A DNA stretch of 64,000 nt, taken from Streptomyces malaysiensis subsp. samsunensis. Lineage in GTDB: Bacteria; Actinomycetota; Actinomycetes; Streptomycetales; Streptomycetaceae. The notes under the pieces were generated by a model that saw nothing but the letters and a program-made list of their open reading frames with translations, was not told the DNA's origin and did not search any database. Shown here in pieces: positions 18,770 to 27,211 of this stretch (position 1 is its first letter; the number at the start of each line of letters is the position of its first letter). Location of the stretch: NCBI RefSeq assembly GCF_024519315.1, contig NZ_JANIIC010000008.1:62001-126000 (forward strand), written 5' to 3'. Position numbers and translations under genes: made by a program.

Positions 18770-20602
18770 TTACGGTTCGCGGCGGGCGTCGTCCGGCGGG
18801 GGCGAGGGCTCCGTGCGGAGGGTGCTCGGGGCCGACTGGGACTCGGCAGGCGGCTGTGGAAGCGGTTCGGGGGCGCGCTTGCGGTTCAGTGTCCAGCGGC
18901 GTGGGCGGGCCCCGGCGCCCGGGGTGCCCGCGGGGGTCGCGAGTCCGGCCATCGTGCCCACGCCCGCCGTCTCCCGTCCCGTCTCCGTACCGGCGCCGGG
19001 GCCCCGCTTCCGGTTCCGCCTGCGGTCCCTGCCCGACGCCCCGGGGCGCAGCCACTGCCACCACGGCTCGGCCATCGCCTCGCGCACCTCGGTGGACTCC
19101 ATGGGCAGGACCGCGGGCCGCATCGCCGCCCGCGTCTCCGCCTTGGCCGCGGCCCGCGCCGCACGGGCCTCCTTCACCTCCGTACGGGCCTGTGCGCGGG
19201 CGGTCCGGCGCGCCGCCCGTGCCGCCTTCCACTCCGGCCAGGAGGCCCTGGTGGGGACGCACAGCCGGTACCAGCGCAGCACCATCGCCCCGGGCACCCC
19301 GATCACTCCCGTCCAGGCCAGCGTGATCAGGCCCGTACGCCACCAGCTCGGGCCCAGGTCGGCGAGGATGCCGATGCCCAGCGGCCCGCCCGAGACCCCG
19401 GCCAGCAGCGCCATCGCGGCCGCGCAGCCGACGGCCGCCAGGGTGGCGAGCACCAGCGTCTCGCCCCAGCCCCAGGGGGGCCTGGGCTCGGCCTTGCCGG
19501 GCCGCCGCACCGCCGCGATTCCGATGAAGAAGGCCACCGACGCCCCGGCCGCGATCCCGGTGAGCCAGACCAGCGGCCCACCGGAGCCGTCGGTGGGCAG
19601 CGCGGCCACCAGCGGGAAGTGCGGCAGCTGGGGGTAGGAGGTGATGCCGAGCGGTGCGACCACACTGCCGCCGCCGACCGTGAACCCCGCGCCGACCCCG
19701 TACGCGGCGCCCCAGACGATGGCGTTCGGCAGCAGTGCCAGGCTCACCAGCAGCACCGCGAACCGCCCCGACCACACATCGCTGAGGTTGAGGAAGGTCA
19801 TCTGCACGGCGCCCGCGTGGCTCAGCGTCGACGTCGCCGTAAGGAGCGCACCGCTGCCGAGCAGAACGACGAGACCGCTGGTCCCGGCCCGTAGCGCGGC
19901 GGTCAGCCGACGGCGCCGGAACCAGCCGCGCGCGGCCAGGGACGCGGCCGTGCGCGCCGTCCAGCCGGCGCCGGGGAGCCGCCGCAGTCCGGCGGTCGCC
20001 CGTTCGGGCAGGCGGAGCGGGAACCGCCCGTCGGCCGTCCACACTCCGACGGCCGCGATGGCCCCGGCGACGACCGGCAGATGCAGCAGCGCGCTGAGCG
20101 GATCGACGTGCAGCGGCCCGGTCGAGGCGTACAGCACGGCCGCCATGCCGACCAGCAGATAGCCGCCGGTCACCCAGGCGAAGGCGGTGCGCGGATCGAC
20201 GACGGACTCCTCGGGCACCCACTGCCCCTCGCCCTCTTCGGGCTCGGCCTGGTAGACGGCGTGCTGGGCGGCGCGGTAGAGCAGCCAGCACGGCACCACG
20301 CTGAGCACCAGCGGGGTCAGCCCGACGGGCGCGGTGTGGCCGGAGAGCGTCTCGGTGCGCACGAGGTCGGCGCCATGGCCGAGCAGCCACAGGTCGGCGG
20401 CGACGTGCAGGGCTCCGTCCGGGCTGCTGTCGGGGGACGAGGAAGTGATCCACAGCAGCAGTACGACCACGGCGAGCGTGCCGAGGCCGAGCCCCGCGGC
20501 GACCACCCCGCCGAGGAACGCCTCCCTGATGGCGGAGGAGCGCCGGGGCGCGGAACGGCCGCGTGAGGACACCGACGGGCTGCGATCGGTCGTTTGCGTC
20601 AC
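18770..20602 (-). CDS. perM: DUF6350 / PerM-family integral membrane protein
   Basis: 610 aa with many hydrophobic helices from residue ~25 ([21 protein letters not shown]) to ~430, then a ~170-residue basic, Ala/Arg-rich cytoplasmic tail ([20 protein letters not shown]). It has the length and layout of DUF6350 proteins. In M. tuberculosis the counterpart Rv0955 (PerM), also beside purN, is needed for cell division and persistence under low magnesium. The gene is convergent with the 17848 gene. The long charged tail is larger than the mycobacterial one as I recall it. Confidence 0.8.
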   Translation of the reverse strand: MTQTTDRSPSVSSRGRSAPRRSSAIREAFLGGVVAAGLGLGTLAVVVLLLWITSSSPDSSPDGALHVAADLWLLGHGADLVRTETLSGHTAPVGLTPLVLSVVPCWLLYRAAQHAVYQAEPEEGEGQWVPEESVVDPRTAFAWVTGGYLLVGMAAVLYASTGPLHVDPLSALLHLPVVAGAIAAVGVWTADGRFPLRLPERATAGLRRLPGAGWTARTAASLAARGWFRRRRLTAALRAGTSGLVVLLGSGALLTATSTLSHAGAVQMTFLNLSDVWSGRFAVLLVSLALLPNAIVWGAAYGVGAGFTVGGGSVVAPLGITSYPQLPHFPLVAALPTDGSGGPLVWLTGIAAGASVAFFIGIAAVRRPGKAEPRPPWGWGETLVLATLAAVGCAAAMALLAGVSGGPLGIGILADLGPSWWRTGLITLAWTGVIGVPGAMVLRWYRLCVPTRASWPEWKAARAARRTARAQARTEVKEARAARAAAKAETRAAMRPAVLPMESTEVREAMAEPWWQWLRPGASGRDRRRNRKRGPGAGTETGRETAGVGTMAGLATPAGTPGAGARPRRWTLNRKRAPEPLPQPPAESQSAPSTLRTEPSPPPDDARREP

Positions 20603-20750
20603 ATGGCCATGCTGCCAATAACAGCCGTTTCATCCTTACATCAAGGGTTTGGTCGCCGTGTCGCGGCTAGTCCGCTTATGCGTCTTTTATCGATCTGTGG
20701 GATGAATGGGTGGCTTGCCGTGTTCCACCCCTGGGTATCGTCGCCCGGGA
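20603..20750. other. Upstream region of perM
   Basis: About 150 bases between the perM start and the sucD terminator, relatively A/T-rich for this genome (near 20630-20700), as expected for a promoter. No gene seen. Confidence 0.4.
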
Positions 20751-20793
20751 ACGCCGCGGGCCCGCACCACGTGGTGGTGCGGGCCCGCGGCGT
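20751..20793 (-). terminator. Terminator of the sucCD operon
   Basis: Perfect 20-base arms starting ACGCCGCGGGCCCGC with a 3-base loop (GTG), 16 bases past the sucD stop. Confidence 0.9.
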
Positions 20794-20808
20794 GGAACCG
20801 TGGCGGCC

Positions 20809-21693
20809 TCAGCCGGCCAGCGCGGCGCGCGCCAGGCGCGCGGTCTCGGACGGGGTCTTGCCGACCTTCACGCCCGCGGCCTCGAGGGCCTCCTTCTTCG
20901 CCTGGGCGGTGCCGGAGGAGCCGGAGACGATGGCGCCCGCGTGGCCCATCGTCTTGCCCTCGGGCGCGGTGAAGCCCGCCACATAGCCGACGACCGGCTT
21001 GGTGACGTTGGCCTTGATGAAGTCCGCGGCCCGCTCCTCGGCGTCGCCGCCGATCTCGCCGATCATCACGATCAGGTCGGTGTCGGGGTCGGCCTCGAAG
21101 GCGGCCAGGGCGTCGATGTGGGTGGTGCCGATGATCGGGTCACCGCCGATACCCACACAGGACGAGAAGCCGATGTCCCGCAGCTCGTACATCATCTGGT
21201 AGGTCAGCGTGCCGGACTTCGACACCAGACCGATCCGGCCGGGCTTGGTGATGTCGGCCGGGATGATGCCCGCGTTCGACTGACCCGGCGTGATCAGACC
21301 CGGGCAGTTCGGGCCGATGATGCGCGTCTTGTTGCCCTTCTTGCCCGCGTAGGCCCAGAAGTTGGCGGTGTCGTGGACCGCGATGCCCTCGGTGATCACG
21401 ACAGCGAGCGGAATCTCGGCGTCGATCGCCTCGATGACCGCGTCCTTGGTGAACTTCTCCGGGACGAAGATGACCGTGACATCGGCGCCGGTGGCGTCGA
21501 TGGCCTCCTTGACGGAGCCGAAGACCGGGATCTCGGAGCCGTCGAAGTCCACGGTGGTGCCGGCCTTGCGCGGGTTCACGCCACCGACGATGTTGGTGCC
21601 CGAGGCAAGCATCCGACGGGTGTGCTTCTGCCCCTCGGACCCGGTCATCCCCTGGACGATGACCTTGCTTTCCTTGGTGAGGAAGATAGCCAT
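20809..21693 (-). CDS. sucD: Succinyl-CoA synthetase alpha subunit
   Basis: 294 aa. CoA-binding N-terminus ([20 protein letters not shown], cofactor loop), and the phosphorylated His in [13 protein letters not shown] near residue 245. It pairs with SucC to make ATP or GTP from succinyl-CoA in the TCA cycle. 21 bases downstream of sucC in the same operon. Confidence 0.97.
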   Translation of the reverse strand: MAIFLTKESKVIVQGMTGSEGQKHTRRMLASGTNIVGGVNPRKAGTTVDFDGSEIPVFGSVKEAIDATGADVTVIFVPEKFTKDAVIEAIDAEIPLAVVITEGIAVHDTANFWAYAGKKGNKTRIIGPNCPGLITPGQSNAGIIPADITKPGRIGLVSKSGTLTYQMMYELRDIGFSSCVGIGGDPIIGTTHIDALAAFEADPDTDLIVMIGEIGGDAEERAADFIKANVTKPVVGYVAGFTAPEGKTMGHAGAIVSGSSGTAQAKKEALEAAGVKVGKTPSETARLARAALAG

Positions 21694-21714
21694 GGTTTCT
21701 GGTGACCTCGTCCC

Positions 21715-22887
21715 TTACTTCGCAGCCAGCTCGGCGGCACGCTCGGCCGCGCCGTCCATGGTGTCCACCTGCTGTACGAGCGGGTGGTTGGCATCGGTGA
21801 GGATCTTGCGACCCAGCTCCGCGTTATTGCCGTCGAGGCGCACGACCAGCGGCTTGCTGACATCCTCGCCCTTGGACTTCAGCAGCTCCAGGGCCTGGAC
21901 GATGCCGTTGGCGACGGCGTCGCAGGCGGTGATGCCGCCGAAGACGTTGACGAAGACCGACTTGACGTCCGGGTCGCCGAGGATGATCTCGAGACCGTTG
22001 GCCATCACCTCGGCGGAGGCGCCACCGCCGATGTCGAGGAAGTTGGCGGGCTTCACACCGCCGTGGGTCTCACCCGCGTAGGCGACGACGTCGAGGGTCG
22101 ACATGACCAGACCCGCGCCGTTGCCGATGATGCCGACCTCGCCGTCCAGCTTGACATAGTTGAGGCCCTTGGCCTTGGCGGCCGCCTCGAGGGGGTTGGC
22201 CGCGGCCTTGTCCTCGAGCGCCTCGTGCTCGGGCTGGCGGAAGGCGGCGTTCTCGTCCAGGGAGACCTTGCCGTCCAGCGCGATGACCTTGCCGTCTTCG
22301 GTCTTGACCAGCGGGTTGACCTCGACCAGCAGGGCGTCTTCCTTGATGAAGACGGTCCACAGCTTCTGGAGGACCTCGACGACCTGGTCCGCGATCTCGG
22401 CCGGGAACTTCGCGGCGGCGACGATCTCGGCGGCCTTCTCCTGGGTCACGCCCTCGATCGCGTCCACCGGGATCTTGGCGAGCGCCTCGGGGTTCTGCTC
22501 CGCGACGACCTCGATCTCCACGCCGCCCTCGACGGAGGCCATGGCGAGGAAGGTCCTGTTGGTGCGGTCCAGAAGGAAGGAGACGTAGTACTCCTCCTTG
22601 ATGCTCGCGGTCTCGGCGAGCATCACCTTGTGGACCGTGTGGCCCTTGATGTCCATGCCCAGGATCTGGGTCGCCTTCTCGACGGCGTCGTCCGGGTCGG
22701 AGGCCAGCTTGACGCCGCCCGCCTTACCGCGGCCGCCCGTCTTGACCTGCGCCTTGACGACCGCGCGGCCGCCCAGTCGCTCGGCCACCTCGCGCGCCGC
22801 CCCAGGCGTGTCGATGACTTCACCGGCCAGCACCGGTACACCGTGCTTGGCGAAGAGGTCCTTCGCCTGGTATTCGAACAGGTCCAC
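21715..22887 (-). CDS. sucC: Succinyl-CoA synthetase beta subunit
   Basis: 390 aa ATP-grasp subunit; begins (V)[19 protein letters not shown], has [19 protein letters not shown] (nucleotide-binding), and the C-terminal [22 protein letters not shown] 22887 is preferred: it gives the family N-terminus and follows GGGACGG; the ATG at 22908 adds seven residues. First gene of sucCD. Confidence 0.96.
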   Translation of the reverse strand: MDLFEYQAKDLFAKHGVPVLAGEVIDTPGAAREVAERLGGRAVVKAQVKTGGRGKAGGVKLASDPDDAVEKATQILGMDIKGHTVHKVMLAETASIKEEYYVSFLLDRTNRTFLAMASVEGGVEIEVVAEQNPEALAKIPVDAIEGVTQEKAAEIVAAAKFPAEIADQVVEVLQKLWTVFIKEDALLVEVNPLVKTEDGKVIALDGKVSLDENAAFRQPEHEALEDKAAANPLEAAAKAKGLNYVKLDGEVGIIGNGAGLVMSTLDVVAYAGETHGGVKPANFLDIGGGASAEVMANGLEIILGDPDVKSVFVNVFGGITACDAVANGIVQALELLKSKGEDVSKPLVVRLDGNNAELGRKILTDANHPLVQQVDTMDGAAERAAELAAK

Positions 22888-23117
22888 GCGCGTCCGTCCC
22901 TTTTCCATGGATTTCGCGGTCGTTATCTGCGCGGGCGTGCCGCGGGGGCAGCGTGAGGACGCGATCTATAACGAGGGCGGCACACGTTCGCCGGGTACGC
23001 GGCATGTCCGTCTCGCAGGTTATCTCCGCAGGACGTGCGGCCCTAAATCGCAGATCACACTGGAGCGGTGATTACGGTCACAGATCGCGACCGTTTCCAT
23101 CTATCTCGATACGACAA
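22888..23117. other. sucC upstream region
   Basis: About 230 bases with no gene. It has to hold the sucCD promoter on the minus strand. No known riboswitch pattern was recognised. Confidence 0.4.
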
Positions 23118-23151
23118 CCGGGCAGCCCCCTCCCCAACGGGGGCTGCCCGG
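23118..23151 (-). terminator. Terminator after the LP-rich secreted protein gene
   Basis: Perfect 13-base arms CCGGGCAGCCCCC and GGGGGCTGCCCGG, 8-base loop, ~75 bases beyond the stop at 23226. Confidence 0.8.
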
Positions 23152-23225
23152 TCGATGTCGTCTGTCTTACGGTTTTACCGATGTCCGGCTTTCACAGCGT
23201 GACCGCCGTACGCCCGCCGGAGCGA

Positions 23226-24647
23226 TCAGATGGTCGGGAGCGTGCCCGGAACGGTCGGCAGCTCCACCGGAACCTGCGGGAGGTCGGTCGGCAGCTGCGG
23301 CAGCTCGGCGGGCAGCTGCGGCAGCTCGGCCGGAACGGTCGGCAGGTCGGCCGGGAGCTGCGGGAGGTCGGCCGGGAGCTGCGGCAGCTCGGCGGGGACC
23401 TGCGGGAGGTCGGCCGGAACGGTCGGCAGGTCGCCCGGGAGCTGCGGGAGGTCGGCCGGCAGGACTGGGAGGGCCGGGATGTTGGCGGCGTCGGTCAGGT
23501 CGGTGGGCAGCGCCGGGATCAGGCTCAGCGCACCGTCCTTGGCGTTCCCCACGGTGGTCTGGGCGTTCGCGACCACGCCCGTGGCCAGGTCCTGGGCGAA
23601 CGGCACGGTGGTGCCCGCCAGGTCCTGCGCGAACGGAAGGGCGGTGGACGGCACGCTCACCACGACCGGCACCAGGCGGTCGACGGTGTCCTGGGCGGCC
23701 GGGATCACGTTGGAGGCGGTGCCCAGCGCGAAGCCCTCGGCACTGCCGGTCACGACGTCGACGTACGGGGTGGTGCGGGCCACAGCGTCGTCGGCCAGCG
23801 CACCGGTGTCACCGACGGTCTGCTGGGCGACCGGGACGACCTTGACCACGAGGCGGTGCACGGCGGGCGGCAGGAGGTCCGAGGCCACACCGTCCACGAC
23901 GGGCTGGGTGGTGCCGACGACACCCTGGACCTTGCCGGTCAGCTCCTCCGGGCGGATACCGGCGCCGGAGAGGGAGGCGAGCAGGTCATTGGCCGAACCC
24001 GGGGCGGAGGGCAGCTTCGGGGTGGCGGGGAGCTGGGCGGGCAGCTCGCCCGTGACGCTGTCGACGTTCGGCAGCGCGCCGGTGGGCAGCGCGGAGGTGT
24101 CGGGCAGGGTCGGCAGCGAGCCCAGGCCGGGGAGGCTGGGCACCACACCGGGGACCTCGCCGGTGGGCAGGTCGAGGTCGGTGGTCTTCTTGACGGTCTT
24201 CTCGACGCCCTTGACCGCCTTGTGGGCCTTCTTGACGATCTTGTCCGGCTTGGCGGCGACGTCGCCGGTGAGGCCGTCGGTGGTGTCCTCGACGGTCTTG
24301 GTGACGTCAGAGACCCGCGGCAGGTTGGCCCCGCCGGGGACGCGGTCCCGCACGGGGGCGGTGACGCCGTCCACGGTGGAGGCGGCGCCGTCCACGGTGT
24401 TCTTCACGGTGTCGGTCACCTTGGAGGTGTCGGCCACACCGCCGGTCACGCCGTCGACCGTCTTGGTCACCTTGTCGGTCGGCAGGGTCTTGTTCACCGT
24501 CTTGGTGACGCCGTCCACGGTGCTGGTGACGCCGTCGGTGGCGGGCGCGGCCGGGTTCTCGGCGGCGTTGGCGGCGGCGGAACCGAGCGCCCAGATACCG
24601 GTGGCGGCAGCGGCTACGAGGATGGAGCGGCGAAGGTTGTTACGCAT
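23226..24647 (-). CDS. Secreted low-complexity protein with C-terminal LP heptad repeats
   Basis: 473 aa. Signal peptide (RRSILVAAAATGIWALGSAA, cleavage after AANA). Residues ~35-170 are rich in TVDGVTKTV-type repeats; the middle is Val/Pro/Thr-rich (VVPVAQQTVGDTGAL); the last ~80 residues are about a dozen heptads of the form L-P-x-(L/V)-P-(A/G/T)-(D/E). No enzymatic motif and no sortase motif or C-terminal anchor. It looks like an extended, wall-associated or matrix protein. Such proteins are often mislabelled in databases; I assign no function. The next upstream gene also encodes a secreted protein. Confidence 0.75.
   Translation of the reverse strand: MRNNLRRSILVAAAATGIWALGSAAANAAENPAAPATDGVTSTVDGVTKTVNKTLPTDKVTKTVDGVTGGVADTSKVTDTVKNTVDGAASTVDGVTAPVRDRVPGGANLPRVSDVTKTVEDTTDGLTGDVAAKPDKIVKKAHKAVKGVEKTVKKTTDLDLPTGEVPGVVPSLPGLGSLPTLPDTSALPTGALPNVDSVTGELPAQLPATPKLPSAPGSANDLLASLSGAGIRPEELTGKVQGVVGTTQPVVDGVASDLLPPAVHRLVVKVVPVAQQTVGDTGALADDAVARTTPYVDVVTGSAEGFALGTASNVIPAAQDTVDRLVPVVVSVPSTALPFAQDLAGTTVPFAQDLATGVVANAQTTVGNAKDGALSLIPALPTDLTDAANIPALPVLPADLPQLPGDLPTVPADLPQVPAELPQLPADLPQLPADLPTVPAELPQLPAELPQLPTDLPQVPVELPTVPGTLPTI
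23230..23480. repeat. 21-base imperfect tandem repeats encoding LP heptads
   Basis: About 11-12 units of 21 bases such as GGTCGGCCGGGAGCTGCGGGA recur in register with the reading frame. They are the coding repeats of the secreted protein, not a CRISPR array (no constant repeat with unique spacers). Confidence 0.75.
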
Positions 24648-24686
24648 GGTGGAGGAAGTCCTTCGAAGTCAAGAGGGGTTTCGGAC

Positions 24687-24745
24687 GGGCAGACCTGACC
24701 CGCCCCCGCGCGGCAGGTCTCAACAGACGGGGGTGAGGTCTGCCC
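24687..24745 (-). terminator. Long hairpin after the 24745-25608 gene
   Basis: GGGCAGACCT at 24687 pairs with AGGTCTGCCC at 24736-24745; inner segments CGCCCCCG and CGGGGGTG also pair with one mismatch. It begins at the stop codon of the upstream gene. Confidence 0.6.
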
Positions 24746-25608
24746 TAGCCGGGGAATTCGAGGACTTCGTTGAACCGCTCGCGCGTCGGCGCCGAGCTCT
24801 CCATGCGGACCGTGCCGGGCTTCAGCCCGAACGACGGCACACCGGACGGCGGAAGAGCGGCATGGGTGTTCCCGCCACGGGAAGTGCCGCTGTCGCCGGT
24901 GCACTGGGAGGTGGCCCCCATCGGGGACCGCGGAAGGGGCAGCGGCGCCGGAGCGCCACCGTCCGGACCGGTACCGGATGCCGCCACCCGCACGGCGGGA
25001 CCGTGCCCGGTGTGGGAGGCGGGCTCGTCGTCGTGGGTGACGACGGCCGGGGTGTGCACCTCGGGCCCCATCGGGGCCGCGGCGGCGGGTGCCGCCTTGT
25101 GCACGGTCACCGGCTCGGCCTCGGCCGCGGGCCGCTCGGCGGCCGGGTCGTTGTGCGCCATGGAGCCCTGGGGGCCCATGCCGACCGCCTCACCGAGGCC
25201 GACGTCGGGAAGGCGCACCGGCAGCTTGCCCGCCGCGGTGTCGCCGACCAGGTCGTCTATCGGCTTGGTGATCTTCTGCGCCTGCTGCTCGACCGGCTCC
25301 TGTATGGGCCGCACGGCCTCCCGTACGACGTCCTGCGCCGTCTGGGTGGTGCGCGCCACCACGGGCTCCACCCGCTGCCGCGCCCGCTCGACACCCGAGG
25401 GGTCGAGCAGCCGGGACACGCTGGAGCGGTCGAGCGACGCGTCCGTGGCACCGCCCCGGTCGCTCTTCTCGGCGGCCTGGGCGCTGCCGCCGAAGAGGAA
25501 CGCCAGGGCCAGGAAGCCGCCGAGGAAGAGCGCCGCCAGCAGCGCCCGCCGCGCGGCCACCGTGCGCGGCAGGCGCACGGCGACAGGCATGGCGGACACA
25601 ACAGACAC
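24745..25608 (-). CDS. Secreted or membrane-tethered protein of unknown function
   Basis: 287 aa from GTG 25608 (GGAAGG 8 bases upstream; an ATG at 25590 is the alternative). A hydrophobic segment with basic lead-in (RALLAALFLGGFLALAFLF) ends GGSAQAAE, either a signal peptide or an anchor. A helical segment follows (RVEPVVARTTQTAQDVVREA), then Pro/Ala/His-rich disordered sequence. Nothing recognised. Together with the LP-repeat gene it forms a pair of minus-strand secreted-protein genes. Confidence 0.65.
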   Translation of the reverse strand: MSVVSAMPVAVRLPRTVAARRALLAALFLGGFLALAFLFGGSAQAAEKSDRGGATDASLDRSSVSRLLDPSGVERARQRVEPVVARTTQTAQDVVREAVRPIQEPVEQQAQKITKPIDDLVGDTAAGKLPVRLPDVGLGEAVGMGPQGSMAHNDPAAERPAAEAEPVTVHKAAPAAAAPMGPEVHTPAVVTHDDEPASHTGHGPAVRVAASGTGPDGGAPAPLPLPRSPMGATSQCTGDSGTSRGGNTHAALPPSGVPSFGLKPGTVRMESSAPTRERFNEVLEFPG

Positions 25609-25777
25609 GAGCGGAGCCTTCCGGGAGTACGAGGCGTACAACGGGCACGTAAGCGTGGCGATATGGCTTGTGGGCCGCACTCAGCAGGACGAAATAGCCA
25701 ACCAGATGGCCGGATTCATGTCCTGGGCGACGGGGATGATCCTTGCACGACCCACTGGGGTCGGCGCAAGCCCCGGA

Positions 25778-27211
25778 TCACTGATGCATCGCCATGTCCG
25801 GTATAGGCAGTTGGCGCCGCTCGATGGCGGCGGCCATCACCTCCGGGAAGAGATCGGGGGTACAGGCGAAGGCGGGCGCGCCCAGCGCGGCCAGCGCCGC
25901 CGCGTGTTCGCGGTCGTAGCTCGGCGCCCCCTCGTCGGACAGCGCGAGCAGCGCCACGAACTGCACCCCGGACGCCTTCATCGCGGCGACCCGCCCCAGC
26001 ATCTCCTCGCGTATGCCGCCCTCGTAGAGGTCGCTGATGAGGACGACGACGGTGTCGGCGGGCCGGGTGATCTGCGACTGGCAGTAGGCCAGCGCGCGGT
26101 TGATGTCGGTGCCGCCGCCGAGTTGGGTGCCGAAGAGGACGTCCACCGGATCGTCGAGCTCCTCGGTCAGGTCGACCACGGAGGTGTCGAAGACGACCAG
26201 CCGGGTGGCGAGGGAGCGCATCGAGGCGAGCACGGCGCCGAAGACCGAGGCGTAGACCACGGAGGCGGCCATCGACCCGGACTGGTCGATACACAGCACC
26301 ACGTCCTTCTTCACTCCGCGCGCCGCGCGCCCGAACCCGATCAGCCGCTCGGGCACGACCGTCCGGTGGTCGGGCAGGTAGTTCTTGAGGTTGGCCCGGA
26401 TGGTGCGGTCCCAGTCGATGTCCCGGTGGCGCGGGCGGCTGATCCGGGCGGAACGGTCGAGCGCTCCGGTGAGGGTGGCGCGGGTGCGGGTCGCCAGCCG
26501 CTTCTCCAGATCCGCGACGACCTTACGGACGACGGCCCGAGCGGTGTTCTTGGTCGTCTCCGGCATCGCCTTGTTGAGGGACAGCAGGGTGCCCACGAGG
26601 TGGACGTCCGCCTCCACGGCCTCCAGCATCTCCGGCTCCAGCAGGAGCGCGGACAGCCCCAGCCGGTCGATGGCGTCGCGCTGCATGACCTGGACGACGG
26701 AGGTGGGGAAGTACGTACGGATGTCGCCGAGCCAGCGGGCCACTTGGGGCGCGGAGCCGCCGAGCCCGCCGGAGCGCGCGCCGCTCGCCGCGCCCTGGGA
26801 GCCGCCGCCGCGCCCGGCGGTCGCACCGTCGCCGCCGGAGCCACCACCGCCCCCGGAGCCGTAGAGGGCCTCGAGCGTGCGGTCCATGGCGGCGTCGGCC
26901 CCGCTGAGCGAGCAGCCGGTGCCGTCGGCGCCCTGGCCGCCGAGCACCAGCCGCCAGCGCCGCAGCCGCTCCTGATCACCTTGGCTGTGGCCGTGGTTGG
27001 GGTCGGCGCCGCTGTGGGGGGCCTCACCGTGGGAGGCGGGGGCGCTGTGGGGGGCCTGGTCGCTGTGGGAGGCGGGGGCGCTGTGAGGGGCGGGGGCGCT
27101 GTGAGGGGCGTTGCCGCCCCGCGGGTCAGTGCCGCCGCGCGGGGCGCCGTGCGGGTCGGCGTGCGGTTCGCCGTGCGGGTCGGCGTCGCTGTGAAGGGCG
27201 CCGTGCGTCAT
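25778..27211 (-). CDS. VWA-domain protein of the MoxR-VWA module (YehP-like)
   Basis: 477 aa. The N-terminal ~100 residues are His/Pro/Ala/Ser-rich (repeats of PHSAPA) and disordered. Then helices with WLGDIRTYFPTSVVQVMQRD, and from ~residue 300 a von Willebrand A domain with a full MIDAS: DQSGSM (after VVLCI), a Thr in GGGTDINRAL and an Asp in LISDLYEGGIREEM. The ATG overlaps the stop of the DUF5682 gene (ATGA). VWA proteins next to MoxR ATPases act as metal-dependent adaptors in chaperone or activation complexes. The set MoxR / DUF5682 / VWA / SWIM matches E. coli yehL, yehM, yehP, yehQ as I recall; the target is unknown. Confidence 0.85.
   Translation of the reverse strand: MTHGALHSDADPHGEPHADPHGAPRGGTDPRGGNAPHSAPAPHSAPASHSDQAPHSAPASHGEAPHSGADPNHGHSQGDQERLRRWRLVLGGQGADGTGCSLSGADAAMDRTLEALYGSGGGGGSGGDGATAGRGGGSQGAASGARSGGLGGSAPQVARWLGDIRTYFPTSVVQVMQRDAIDRLGLSALLLEPEMLEAVEADVHLVGTLLSLNKAMPETTKNTARAVVRKVVADLEKRLATRTRATLTGALDRSARISRPRHRDIDWDRTIRANLKNYLPDHRTVVPERLIGFGRAARGVKKDVVLCIDQSGSMAASVVYASVFGAVLASMRSLATRLVVFDTSVVDLTEELDDPVDVLFGTQLGGGTDINRALAYCQSQITRPADTVVVLISDLYEGGIREEMLGRVAAMKASGVQFVALLALSDEGAPSYDREHAAALAALGAPAFACTPDLFPEVMAAAIERRQLPIPDMAMHQ

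Noticed and set aside
23230..23480. Repeat array resembling a CRISPR
   Set aside because: The units are contiguous 21-base coding repeats in frame with the secreted protein; there are no unique spacers and no cas genes.
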